Assembly (NCBI GenBank): GCA_900540175.1
Contig: UQFG01000014.1
Span: 1 to 44,022 of the forward strand
Length of the DNA stretch: 44,022 nt
Origin: an uncultured Mollicutes bacterium
GTDB taxonomy: Bacteria > Bacillota_I > Bacilli_A > Acholeplasmatales > Anaeroplasmataceae
Direction of reading: 5' to 3'
This document shows positions 1 to 8,098 of the stretch, one piece after another. The notes below the pieces were generated by a model that saw only the letters and a program-made list of their open reading frames with translations, did not search any database and was not told the DNA's origin. Both the position numbers and the translations under genes were made by a program. The number at the start of each line of letters is the position of its first letter. The first letter of the stretch is position 1.

Positions 1-34
1 TTCCGATCTATTTTCTTCTTTTGTCTTTTAAAAA

Positions 35-2365
35 CTATTCGATGATCAGTTCTCCGGCATCACTACTCGGAGTATATTTTGCTCCTGTTAAGGTATTTTC
101 GGTCAATTCCGAACTGTAATCACTACCATCGGACATGGTCGCATAAAGCGTTCCAGTGAAAGAGCAGTTTTTCAAAGTAACTTTGCCACTTGCACTATTC
201 ATCCAAACACCTGCGATGCCGCCGATTTCCATTTTGTTTTCTTCAAAACGACATCCAATCAAAGACACCTTTCCCGAAGAAGAACAGTTTATAAATGTGT
301 TGCCGTAATGAGCGATTCCGGTAATTCCACCGACATCGCAAGTAGAACCTATAACATCGATATTGGATGTAACATTGGAAACCGTTATATTTCCTTCGCC
401 CATAAAGCCAACGACACCACCGACATAGGTCCGGTATCCTTCCGAGTCGGCTTTAACGAGACTGCCATCGGAAACTGCTATCGTTAAATCACTAAGATTT
501 TTATACGCATTTTTTCCAAACATCCCCCCCACGTAAGAATAACCGGTTACTTTAACCAATCCTGTCAGTTGAAGTCCTGTCATTTTAGAAGTATAAGGAG
601 ATCCTGCAATCGCGCCGACATTTAAATATCCTGTAACATCGGCATTATGAAGCGTAAAATTCTTTACTTCTCCGTTTGTCGTAAATCCGAAAAGACCGAT
701 ATTTTGATTTTGTTTTTTGTTTATATACAAGTTGGAAATGGTTTTACCGTTTCCGTCGAAAGTACCTGAAAACGGATTAGAAGCATTTCCGATCGGTGTC
801 CATTCTTCGTTTTCAAGGTCGATATCAGTTACTAAGAGAACCGTCTTACCTGTAAACGAAGTGCCGTCATTAACCAAATCACGGAAGTTTTTAAATCCTT
901 CGATATTATAGATTAGGTATTCTTTGTTTTCACTTACAAGATCAATATGAAATCCTTCGGCAATAACCTGTTCGATCGTATTTTCTCCGCTAACGGTGTT
1001 ACTGTCAAGATCCAATGTAAAGTTAGCCTGTCTGCCAACGACCAAACCGGCATTCATGTCCTTATCGCCGTAGGCATTTGTTCCTTGATCGACGAAAATC
1101 TTTGCATTGTTTACCGTGTTGTTTGCCACTACAGGATCGCTACCGTCTTTACCGACACAGCCGGCAATGCCGCCCACATCACGATAAGCCGTCAGAGAAA
1201 CATCCGTCACACTGTTTTCGATCAATTCACACGAATAAGCCCAACCGACAAGACCGCCGACCTTATCGCCGTTATCGTAAGAGTCCCCTACAAGATAGGG
1301 TACGGCTTTTGCCGTCAAATTTTTGACCGTACTGTTTTTAATTTCCCCGTACGTATACCCCGTAATCCCGCCAACATAGTGACCGCCGTTTAAGTTCGCG
1401 TTGTCCACTGTCACGTTTTCCGCACTTCCTGTATATAAATCGCCGACCAACGCACCGACTTTATCCCGTCCTGTAATTTCCGCACCGGAAATCACAAGAT
1501 TTTTAAGTGTTGCACCGACAGCATGGCCAAACAAACCAACCGCATCAACCAGCGGAGTATCAACATAAACATTGGAGATCGTCTTGCCGTTGCCGTCGAA
1601 AGTACCGTTAAAAGCGTTCGATAAATTTCCAATCGGCGTCCACGATTCCATTTTAAGATCAATATCATCCATCAAAAGAACCGTTTTACCGCTAAAACTG
1701 TTACCGATGTTGACGGAGTTTGCAAACAGACGCAAATCATTTTCCGTATAAACGGGAATAATATTCTCGCCGCCTGGAACTTCTTCTACCTCGGCATTTC
1801 CCTGTACGGCATTGACACGATAAACGATGCTGCAAGTTTTTCCTTGGTATTGGTTGCCTGCATCTTCGGGAAGTTCAATGGATACTGTCGTTTTAGAAAC
1901 TTCTTTTTGCTCCGTCGTGAGGTGCTGCCAAGTACTGTAAGCCGACATACCGTCAAACACTTTATCGCCTACAGTAACTTTCAGTCCGATAAACAAATCA
2001 ATGTCGCCTTCGACTGTAACGACCGTTTGATACTGAACGTTTACGGTACTATCATTGGTTACGACGATATCGAATCGCACGCCGTCACCGGGAAGAATAT
2101 TTTCAAGAGAAACGGTTCCCGCTTCACTCATATCAAGACTTTCCGCTCCACCGAACATTCCTTCTACACCATTTACATAGTTCGTATTCAACTGTTTGGT
2201 TTGGATACTTTCCGTATCCACGGAAGCAACAACCGACACCTTCCCGCTTGAAACGGCGATATTCACATTGGATTTGCTCGTAAACAGAGCCAGCGTAGCC
2301 CCAATGATCAAACTGAAACAAACGGCTATTGAGAGTAATGACGTAATCAGTATTTTCTTTTTCAT
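35..2365 (-). CDS. Large secreted protein with SipW-type leader and GLUG repeats
   Basis: A 776-residue secreted protein. Residues 1-43 form a SipW-type leader: basic start, hydrophobic core, then the ATLALFTSKSNVNIA region that resembles TasA/camelysin cleavage sites. Residues about 45-190 resemble a TasA-like module ending in a GNxYQ...VNAVQGNA motif. Two copies of a repeat (about 207-310 and 486-590) follow, each with DIDL, WTPIGN, a GTFDGNGKTISN motif and GLFG; between and after them are many GLUG-type units (VGGLVG, VGGITG). These features suggest a beta-helical surface or adhesive protein. There is no LPXTG motif or C-terminal membrane segment, so retention would depend on assembly with other proteins. 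It is the last gene of the sipW operon, 15 bases after the 893-residue gene. ATG start with a GAGGTAAGACG site. The exact ligand or role cannot be read from sequence. Confidence 0.85.
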   Translation of the reverse strand: MKKKILITSLLSIAVCFSLIIGATLALFTSKSNVNIAVSSGKVSVVASVDTESIQTKQLNTNYVNGVEGMFGGAESLDMSEAGTVSLENILPGDGVRFDIVVTNDSTVNVQYQTVVTVEGDIDLFIGLKVTVGDKVFDGMSAYSTWQHLTTEQKEVSKTTVSIELPEDAGNQYQGKTCSIVYRVNAVQGNAEVEEVPGGENIIPVYTENDLRLFANSVNIGNSFSGKTVLLMDDIDLKMESWTPIGNLSNAFNGTFDGNGKTISNVYVDTPLVDAVGLFGHAVGATLKNLVISGAEITGRDKVGALVGDLYTGSAENVTVDNANLNGGHYVGGITGYTYGEIKNSTVKNLTAKAVPYLVGDSYDNGDKVGGLVGWAYSCELIENSVTDVSLTAYRDVGGIAGCVGKDGSDPVVANNTVNNAKIFVDQGTNAYGDKDMNAGLVVGRQANFTLDLDSNTVSGENTIEQVIAEGFHIDLVSENKEYLIYNIEGFKNFRDLVNDGTSFTGKTVLLVTDIDLENEEWTPIGNASNPFSGTFDGNGKTISNLYINKKQNQNIGLFGFTTNGEVKNFTLHNADVTGYLNVGAIAGSPYTSKMTGLQLTGLVKVTGYSYVGGMFGKNAYKNLSDLTIAVSDGSLVKADSEGYRTYVGGVVGFMGEGNITVSNVTSNIDVIGSTCDVGGITGIAHYGNTFINCSSSGKVSLIGCRFEENKMEIGGIAGVWMNSASGKVTLKNCSFTGTLYATMSDGSDYSSELTENTLTGAKYTPSSDAGELIIE
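596..910 (-). repeat. Internal repeat, copy 2 (GLUG-type unit)
   Basis: Encodes residues about 486-590 of the 776-residue surface protein. It matches the copy at 1436-1747 in order and spacing: FRDLVNDG, FTGKTVLL, DIDL, EEWTPIGN, GTFDGNGKTISN, GLFG, VGAIAG. DNA similarity remains visible around the GTFDGNGK codons, which suggests an intragenic duplication. Confidence 0.75.
1436..1747 (-). repeat. Internal repeat, copy 1 (GLUG-type unit)
   Basis: Encodes residues about 207-310 of the 776-residue surface protein: LRLFANSVNIG, FSGKTVLL, DIDL, ESWTPIGN, GTFDGNGKTISN, GLFG, VGALVG. It is paired with 596-910. Confidence 0.75.
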
Positions 2366-2380
2366 CGTCTTACCTCTTTT

Positions 2381-5062
2381 TTAATTCGATTGTACAGAAA
2401 CGGTATAATAGTCACCCGAAGAAACGGAAACATAACCTTCAGCCACAACGATTTCGTCCGCACCGGTTTCGGCATTGGCTGGATCGAACTGATAGAAACG
2501 ACCGCCGTATACGGTTATTTTACCGTTTCCGTTTGATGCGGAATCCAACCGATTGAGCGTCCATTTCGGAGTGGCACACTGAAACATACCGCCATAAATG
2601 TTGATATATGCCGCACCCCATTTACTACCGGTTGCATAAACCAAGTCGTAATGTGAACTGCTTGTTTCAAAATCAGCGTGCTTGATTGTTCCGTTCCCGT
2701 AAATATTTACCGTTGCGCCGGTTTCAGCCCATACGGCTAAAGAACCGTTTTCAGCTGTAACGTTGACATCGTACATATTGGTAATATTATTGTAAGCATA
2801 CACACACGTTACATCGCTTGAAGTTCCTCCTTTTACGGTACCATTGCTGATATTTAAAACGGATTCGTTAGTTTTAATAATGGCCTCCCAATTATTGGCT
2901 CCTGTACCCGTAAGAGTAAAGCCGTTCAAATCAAGATAAGTTCCTTTTCCGTTTCGAACTTCAACGAGGGTGTTGCCCATATTGATGTCATTGTTCAATT
3001 GGATTGCTTTTAACACACCTTTTTGTTTTACCGCACTTACCAGTTCTTCCGCCGTCGATACACTTTGAACCGCAACTACGGTATAGTAATAATATACTTT
3101 TCCTTCGGGATCGTCTTCCCAATGAGCAGAAGTTTGAGTTTCGCTGTTATAAGGAATATAAGTTTTATAACTGGTCATCTCGCAAATTTCGCCCTTTATC
3201 ATCGTATAACCTTCGGCAAGTTTTTGATCGAGTTTGGTTCCTACATTGTAGAACGTACCACCCGTTACCCGAAGTGGGTCATGATTGTAATAAAGATTAC
3301 CGATCGTCGTTTTGTCACCGTACGTTACTCCGTTTTCATCCATATACGGACTGTCAAAAAAACCACCGGAGATTAACTCGATTCCGTTTGGATTATAACT
3401 TCTAAAAGCCACTGATGCACCCGAGAAATACCCACCCGAAATTTCTTTAACGAGACCATTGGAAGCAACATATAAACCAACTGAACTCCATCTTATACTT
3501 GCATACACATCAGGATGAGCGATATAGTTTCCTCCTTTGATTTCATCAATGACACCGCCACTAAACACATAAATAGCATCACCGGCACCGAGTTCTTTTG
3601 TTACAGCATAAGTTTGAACATCGACATTCAGTGTTTTAATGTGTCCGTAATTGGCAATACCGTACGCCAATCCCTCTATCTTTCCGTTTGAAAGACAGAG
3701 AATTGTTCCTTTGTTGACAAGACCACTGTTCAAATTGGATGTGAGCGTATAACCGCCTAAATCAATGGAAACCGTTACATTTTCCGGAACAAGCGGAGTC
3801 GATTTCGAAACGGTAATATCCGTTGTAAATACAATATTCGCACCGTCCTGCTTTAACGCTGCAAGCAAAGTATTTTCGTCCGATACTACATTTTTAAATA
3901 CCGTTCCGGCATCCGCACTTTGGTCAATGATCGTTCCACTATTATCAATCGTAACCTCTCCGCTACCGGAAAGATTCAGTTCGAAAACAGTTGCGTTTTC
4001 TAAAACCGTTACTTCCGCCATAGAACCTTCGGCAGTATCCACGTTCATCGTTTCCACTTTGGCATTGGCAGTAACCGCTACCTTGGCGGTTGTGCTTGCT
4101 TGCGGAACAACATTGACCGTTTCAACCGCTGCATTTTCTTCAATGACTGCTCTTCCTTGAGAAACGTTAAGAAGTCCGACTGTTCCGTAAAGGTGTAAGG
4201 AATCACTTGCCACGGCTTGTACATCTACTTTTTCAATATACTCATTGTAGATATGAAGTGTTCCGTTCGGTACGTTGACCGTTACCGTTGCCAGATTCCA
4301 ACCGCGTACGGTGATTTCTTTGGTATCCTCAAAGGCAATGGTAACATCGCTGTTTGCAAACGATGGATCGTATAAAACAACGACATCACCGGACTTGGCA
4401 ACCGTTAATGTGGCAGCCAAAGCGCTTGAATCTTCAACAAGATGCACCGCTTTTGCCGATGCTTCATCCGCCATTTGCGCATTGCCTTGAACGGCTTCTA
4501 CCGTCAGCGAAAGACGGCATTGTTTTTCCTGCCAATCATTGCCGACATATCCCGGAAGTTCGATGGATACGTATAACGTCGTTGTCGTCGCCTCTCCACT
4601 TACGGCTTCTTTCTTTTCCCACGCTGTCGCATAATCACCATAATAAGAATAAGACATATTGTCCTCGCTAAGACCGATAATCAGTTGATCGAAAAGATTC
4701 GCTTCCGCTTCCTCCGCTTCGGCTTTTAGCGATACTCTTTGCAAATGTGCTACCGTAGAAGAATCCTTCACTTCGATTTCGGCAACGACTTTATCCATGG
4801 GCGTCATATTTCTTAACATGATATTGTTTTCTTCCATGGTTGCAGTTCCGTTGTTTTCAAACGTACCGTTTACCGAAGTTTCTTGCCCGTCTGAATAGGT
4901 CTTCAGACCGACAATAGAGGCTTCTACATTCACTTTACCACTGGTTGCGGCGATATTCACATTGCTTTTACTCGTGAATAATGCCAATGTCGCCCCGATG
5001 ATCAGGACGAAACAAATGGCAACTAAAAAGAACGAAGTCGCTAATATTTTCGTCTTTTTCAT
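2381..5062 (-). CDS. Large secreted protein with SipW-type leader, TasA-like module and beta-helix
   Basis: An 893-residue protein whose first 43 residues are nearly the same as those of the 776-residue neighbour (LIIGATLALFTSKSNVNIA then SGKV), so both probably use the same signal peptidase. Residues about 45-195 form a TasA-like module closing with GNDWQ...VEAVQGNA. Residues 200-390 are rich in short V/T/N strands. Two parts (about 395-610 and 670-860) have right-handed beta-helix features: repeated GG-[YF]-F steps and a DLNGFTLTG/DLGGYTLTS turn that resembles pectate-lyase-like and bacterial surface helices. No catalytic motif, LPXTG or C-terminal anchor is seen. It lies 44 bases after the 211-residue TasA-like gene. 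The likely role is a structural or adhesive extracellular protein; this is inference from the fold pattern and operon. Confidence 0.85.
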   Translation of the reverse strand: MKKTKILATSFFLVAICFVLIIGATLALFTSKSNVNIAATSGKVNVEASIVGLKTYSDGQETSVNGTFENNGTATMEENNIMLRNMTPMDKVVAEIEVKDSSTVAHLQRVSLKAEAEEAEANLFDQLIIGLSEDNMSYSYYGDYATAWEKKEAVSGEATTTTLYVSIELPGYVGNDWQEKQCRLSLTVEAVQGNAQMADEASAKAVHLVEDSSALAATLTVAKSGDVVVLYDPSFANSDVTIAFEDTKEITVRGWNLATVTVNVPNGTLHIYNEYIEKVDVQAVASDSLHLYGTVGLLNVSQGRAVIEENAAVETVNVVPQASTTAKVAVTANAKVETMNVDTAEGSMAEVTVLENATVFELNLSGSGEVTIDNSGTIIDQSADAGTVFKNVVSDENTLLAALKQDGANIVFTTDITVSKSTPLVPENVTVSIDLGGYTLTSNLNSGLVNKGTILCLSNGKIEGLAYGIANYGHIKTLNVDVQTYAVTKELGAGDAIYVFSGGVIDEIKGGNYIAHPDVYASIRWSSVGLYVASNGLVKEISGGYFSGASVAFRSYNPNGIELISGGFFDSPYMDENGVTYGDKTTIGNLYYNHDPLRVTGGTFYNVGTKLDQKLAEGYTMIKGEICEMTSYKTYIPYNSETQTSAHWEDDPEGKVYYYYTVVAVQSVSTAEELVSAVKQKGVLKAIQLNNDINMGNTLVEVRNGKGTYLDLNGFTLTGTGANNWEAIIKTNESVLNISNGTVKGGTSSDVTCVYAYNNITNMYDVNVTAENGSLAVWAETGATVNIYGNGTIKHADFETSSSHYDLVYATGSKWGAAYINIYGGMFQCATPKWTLNRLDSASNGNGKITVYGGRFYQFDPANAETGADEIVVAEGYVSVSSGDYYTVSVQSN

Positions 5063-5106
5063 TTTTCTAATCCCCCTTTTTTATTTTCATGATAATCTGT
5101 TTTTGA

Positions 5107-5742
5107 TTATTCCTGCTTGGTCACTTGTGTTGCATACACTTGTAAGTCAAAATACAAATCCGTATCTTGCACCTGATTGTTTTCTTCATCGTCCACAAAT
5201 TCTGCCCGAACCGTAAACGTCTTTGATGAGGTCGCATTGTGTTCCGATTTGGCCAAAAGCGGTTCGTCGAAATTCACATCTTTAGCGGCATTGAGCATAA
5301 ACTGCGTTTGTTTGTCGCCTTGTGTTACGGTAATTTGAATCTGGGATGCCAAAATCAATTGCAATTCCGTTGCAGTACCGCTTTCATTCCAAAGAATTTT
5401 TACGCCGTAATCAAAAGCCACGTCCCCGTTGTTGCTGACTTCCAGTTCTGCTTCATACCAACATCCCGGTACGACTCTATCCATTTCAAACAACACACTC
5501 GCATCTTCCGCCAAATTGATTTTCGTTTCGTCTTTTGGACGGACGACCAACGTTCCGTTATCATCAAGCGTACAAGTCGTATAACCGATCCGTTCCAATC
5601 CGACTTCCAGTTTCCCAGCTTTCAAATGGTTGTTGACGCTAACCGTATCGGAAAAAAGCGCGTAAGTTGCCACGACAATCAAGACCAAACACAAACAGGC
5701 CGTTACCATTGACAACAGAAGTGTCCGACTTTTTTTACTCAT
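5107..5742 (-). CDS. TasA/camelysin-like SipW-dependent secreted protein
   Basis: A 211-residue protein with the TasA/CalY layout. The hydrophobic leader (residues 8-30) ends in VVATYALFSDTVSV, the AYFSD-like cleavage region of SipW substrates, and is followed by NNHLKAGKLEVGL, matching the start of the mature TasA family. A beta-rich domain with a VVPGCWYEAELEVSNNGDV segment (residues 90-108) and a closing DLQVYATQ follows. In Bacillus such proteins form matrix fibres or cell-surface layers and are processed by SipW; the fibre role here is inferred. It sits after the signal peptidase and the 208-residue membrane protein in one operon. Length is close to that of camelysins (about 200). ATG start with a GGAGG site about 8 bases upstream. 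Confidence 0.85.
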   Translation of the reverse strand: MSKKSRTLLLSMVTACLCLVLIVVATYALFSDTVSVNNHLKAGKLEVGLERIGYTTCTLDDNGTLVVRPKDETKINLAEDASVLFEMDRVVPGCWYEAELEVSNNGDVAFDYGVKILWNESGTATELQLILASQIQITVTQGDKQTQFMLNAAKDVNFDEPLLAKSEHNATSSKTFTVRAEFVDDEENNQVQDTDLYFDLQVYATQVTKQE

Positions 5743-5815
5743 TTGTCTTTCCTCCTTTCATTTTTTTAAAAGGCTTCAACCTTTTAATTCGATTCATTAT
5801 CCGTAGGTATATATC

Positions 5816-6442
5816 TTACTGTTGCGGCTGCCGGGCAAGACGCCGTTTTTCTTTGCGCATCTGCTTTTTGTATTCGATTTCTGCCAGTGCGGCTTTTTCC
5901 GCTATGTCGATGCTGTTTTTGGCTATAACAACCGCTTCGTCATTTTCTACACGCAAGATCGTCGGCGACTGCTTTACCCGAACTTTGTTACTGCGAATGA
6001 AATTGTAAAAATCCGTATTGAGCAAAATAAATTCACATACAACAACCCCACGCTTGATTTGCAGCCGAACCAATCTCGTTTTGCCGATCTTATACTCTTC
6101 GTACCGTTGATTCTTAAACTGTTTGGCATTCGGCTTACTCATCGCATACTGCACGATTTCCACATAATACCGTTGCTGCGTTTCGGAGAGTTCCTGAAAT
6201 TTTTCGTCCAATGTCTTTTGCATGTCTCCCGCAGAAAACATGATTTCGTTGCCGTCTGTTTCCGTCTGTGCAATCGGTAATTCTTCTTCCTGCTCAACAA
6301 CCGCTTTTTCCGTCTGCAATTGACTTCCCTTTGTTTGATCTTTGTTTTTCCGTTCCCGCACGATATCACAGATTACGACAACAATCGTAAATAGACTCAC
6401 CAATCCCGCCAATACCATAAAGATGATTAATGCTGTTTTCAC
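5816..6442 (-). CDS. Single-pass membrane protein of unknown function in the sipW operon
   Basis: A 208-residue protein not recognised as a known family. One membrane segment (about residues 4-27) is followed by a basic RERKNK stretch, which by the positive-inside rule puts the rest in the cytoplasm. An acidic low-complexity linker runs to residue 70. A compact domain at about 75-175 (LDEKFQELSETQQRYYVEIV ... RLVRLQIKRGVVVCEFILL ... VENDEAVVIAKNSIDIA) is followed by a strongly basic tail (residues 190-208). It lies between sipW (23 bases upstream) and the TasA-like gene (73 bases downstream), so a role in export or assembly of the surface proteins is possible, but nothing in the protein proves it. 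Confidence 0.7.
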   Translation of the reverse strand: MKTALIIFMVLAGLVSLFTIVVVICDIVRERKNKDQTKGSQLQTEKAVVEQEEELPIAQTETDGNEIMFSAGDMQKTLDEKFQELSETQQRYYVEIVQYAMSKPNAKQFKNQRYEEYKIGKTRLVRLQIKRGVVVCEFILLNTDFYNFIRSNKVRVKQSPTILRVENDEAVVIAKNSIDIAEKAALAEIEYKKQMRKEKRRLARQPQQ

Positions 6443-6465
6443 TTTCCGACACCTCGTTTCTTAGT

Positions 6466-7146
6466 TTATTTTTCTGTTGCGGTTTCTTCTTGTCCGTCTT
6501 TTTCTCTAATCACCCGGATGATCCGGCTAATTTCAATGACAATAATGATTAAACACGGAACGATTACTATAAAAATAATCCCCCATGTACTTTGAAGAAA
6601 GGTAACTAAATAGCCTAATACTATACTTTTACCGGTTACTTTCCCGATGACATAATTCAAACTGTTCGTTTGACTTGTATCAATCACTTGCTGCAATGCT
6701 CCCGTCGTTGCGTTTTTGTTGTCTCCTTCCAAAACAATCGTATAGCCGCCCTGTTCGTTTTCCTTGATTTCGACGATCCGGTGCGTGATCGTTTCCTGCT
6801 TGGTATAGACGTATCGAAATGTCAAAACATCGCCTATTTTTAAGGCATCGTACCACGCCTTTTCTTTTCCTTCCGGAACCGTTTCGATAAAGATCAACGA
6901 ATGAATGGGGATGTCTTGAATCGCATACTCCCTTACATCCGTCGTCTCGCTTTTTTCCATGGAGTTGGATACCACCAACCGCATTTCATAACCGAATAGT
7001 TTGATTGCTCCGTCGCTGGTTTGTTTTGCCATCACCGAAAGAAACAATCCGGTTAAGCAAAACAGGAAAAAACAAGCCAATAAAACATGAACGACGATGC
7101 CGACTGTTTTTTCGACTGCGGAAGCTCGTTTACCGTTTTTTTTCAT
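6466..7146 (-). CDS. sipW: SipW-type signal peptidase I
   Basis: A 226-residue membrane serine protease that removes leader peptides from secreted proteins on the outer face of the membrane. The catalytic Ser sits in SNSMEK (S62, M63). The general base is His (THRI, H122) rather than the Lys of ordinary bacterial signal peptidases, and GDNKNAT (D142) supplies the conserved Asp; this is the ER-like S26B class that includes Bacillus SipW. There is a membrane segment at about 14-38 and another at about 175-210, also typical of the class. It is encoded with three proteins bearing SipW-type leaders (211, 893 and 776 residues), its most likely substrates. It lies 9 bases after the small TasA-like gene. 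ATG start, with GAGG 12 bases upstream. Confidence 0.92.
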   Translation of the reverse strand: MKKNGKRASAVEKTVGIVVHVLLACFFLFCLTGLFLSVMAKQTSDGAIKLFGYEMRLVVSNSMEKSETTDVREYAIQDIPIHSLIFIETVPEGKEKAWYDALKIGDVLTFRYVYTKQETITHRIVEIKENEQGGYTIVLEGDNKNATTGALQQVIDTSQTNSLNYVIGKVTGKSIVLGYLVTFLQSTWGIIFIVIVPCLIIIVIEISRIIRVIREKDGQEETATEK

Positions 7147-7155
7147 GCGAATCGT

Positions 7156-7650
7156 CTACCTCGCCGATTCCGCTTGGATTTTTAAAATAAAATCGGCTGT
7201 AAGTTCCTGTGCTTCATTGCCGACTTCCATCGGCATCGTATAACAAATTGTCAATACCGACGCATCCTTTCCGCCGGATAACGTAAACCCAAGCGCTTCT
7301 TCTAGCAATAATTCACTCAAGCGTCCTTCCGATACAACCGCACCGTCTACTTCCAAAGCGACGTCCACATACGGTGCCAAATCGGTATTCCCACTTGCTT
7401 CAAAAGTCAGGGAAAACCGAAAATCACTGACGGCTTCTTTGTCAATATGGATTGAATATTCGGCTTCTTTGCCGGGATACATTCCTTCCAAACTGAACTT
7501 GATTTCTTCTTCTACAATACCGTCTTCTGAAAGCGTAATATTTTTAGTGAAATTATTTTGCCGCACCAAAAGCATACTGCCGATTGCGATTCCGGCAATG
7601 ACCATCACCACAAGCGTAAACAACAACACATACGTTCTTTTTTTCGTCAT
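7156..7650 (-). CDS. Small membrane-anchored TasA-like protein, first gene of the sipW operon
   Basis: A 164-residue protein if translation begins at the ATG at 7650, which has GAGG six bases upstream; a GTG at 7662 would add four residues. A membrane segment covers residues about 5-27, but the following GSMLLVRQNNFTKN lacks the ALFS-type cleavage region of the other proteins in the operon. The mature part resembles a TasA-type beta domain: FSLEGMYPGKEAEYSI, then a closing MPMEVGNEAQ ... FILKIQA that parallels the GNxxQ ... VxAVQ ending of the two giant proteins. It may act as a membrane-tethered partner or nucleator, comparable in role but not in sequence to TapA of Bacillus. That role is inferred from position. 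Confidence 0.75.
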   Translation of the reverse strand: MTKKRTYVLLFTLVVMVIAGIAIGSMLLVRQNNFTKNITLSEDGIVEEEIKFSLEGMYPGKEAEYSIHIDKEAVSDFRFSLTFEASGNTDLAPYVDVALEVDGAVVSEGRLSELLLEEALGFTLSGGKDASVLTICYTMPMEVGNEAQELTADFILKIQAESAR

Positions 7651-7703
7651 CGTTTTCCTCACGCTCCCCCTTTTTTATGTTTTTTACAAGTCAAAGAATT
7701 GGT

Positions 7704-7726
7704 ACACCGAATAAGATAATTGGTGT
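7704..7726. promoter_or_regulatory. 23-bp imperfect palindrome, operator-like, proximal copy
   Basis: Read on the minus strand it opens ACACC and closes GGTGT, with 8 of 11 symmetric pairs matching. It begins 14 bases downstream of the -10 element of the sipW operon promoter, covering roughly +8 to +30, the usual place for a repressor site. It is preceded by AAAAGAT, as is the distal copy at 7831-7853. The regulator is unknown. Confidence 0.5.
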
Positions 7727-7739
7727 ATCTTTTTATCAT

Positions 7740-7768
7740 ATTTTAACATGGATATTGCTGAAAAACAA
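7740..7768 (-). promoter_or_regulatory. Promoter of the sipW/TasA-like operon
   Basis: On the minus strand TTGTTT (7763-7768) and TAAAAT (7740-7745) are separated by exactly 17 bases. The first gene starts about 90 bases downstream. No gene lies between this and the cca terminator, so it is the best candidate for driving the whole operon. Confidence 0.55.
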
Positions 7769-7830
7769 GTATTTCAGTCGATTTAAGTCTTACTTTTGTA
7801 CTGATTTAGATAAAAAAGAATAAGATTTGT

Positions 7831-7853
7831 TCACGGAATATCTTATTCGGTGT
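7831..7853. promoter_or_regulatory. 23-bp imperfect palindrome, operator-like, distal copy
   Basis: On the minus strand it opens ACACCGAATA and closes TATTCCGTGA, with 8 of 11 symmetric pairs matching. It shares AAAAGATACACC with the proximal copy and forms a 16-base inverted match with part of it (7703-7718 against 7839-7854). A TATAAG hexamer lies just upstream on the minus strand, but no good -35 was found with it. Confidence 0.45.
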
Positions 7854-7954
7854 ATCTTTTTTTTCTTATATTTTTTTAACTCAACGTTTTCTACTGGTTT
7901 GTTCCTTTTAAAAGAAAGCCGTTTTTTATCTCGTTTTTTTCGGCTGTTTTACGT

Positions 7955-7985
7955 AAAAAAAAATCGCCCATTTTTTTCGGGCGAT
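7955..7985 (-). terminator. Intrinsic terminator of map-cca
   Basis: The stem ATCGCCC/GGGCGAT (7963-7969 with 7979-7985) is followed on the minus strand by a run of T (7955-7963). It lies about 110 bases past the cca stop. The A/T-rich bases 7986-8098 between it and cca hold no gene or site that I can support. Confidence 0.8.
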
Positions 7986-8098
7986 CGTTCCAATACTTTT
8001 AATTTATTTTATTATTTAAACATGTAAATTCATAAACATAATAATTGATTTCTTTTTTGTTTTTTATTTCGTTTACCAGTGACTGATTTAAACTCATT

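Noticed and set aside
947..1393. Open frame of 148 codons on the plus strand opposite the 776-residue surface gene
   Set aside because: Antisense shadow of repeat-rich coding sequence; no ribosome site or domain.
1436..1747. Direct repeats in the surface gene read as a CRISPR-like array
   Set aside because: Only two copies of about 310 bases with protein-level conservation and no spacers; this is an intragenic duplication.
7741..7830. Stretch between the two palindromes as a small RNA gene or riboswitch
   Set aside because: No conserved riboswitch core or terminator-like hairpin is visible; promoter plus operators account for the features seen.
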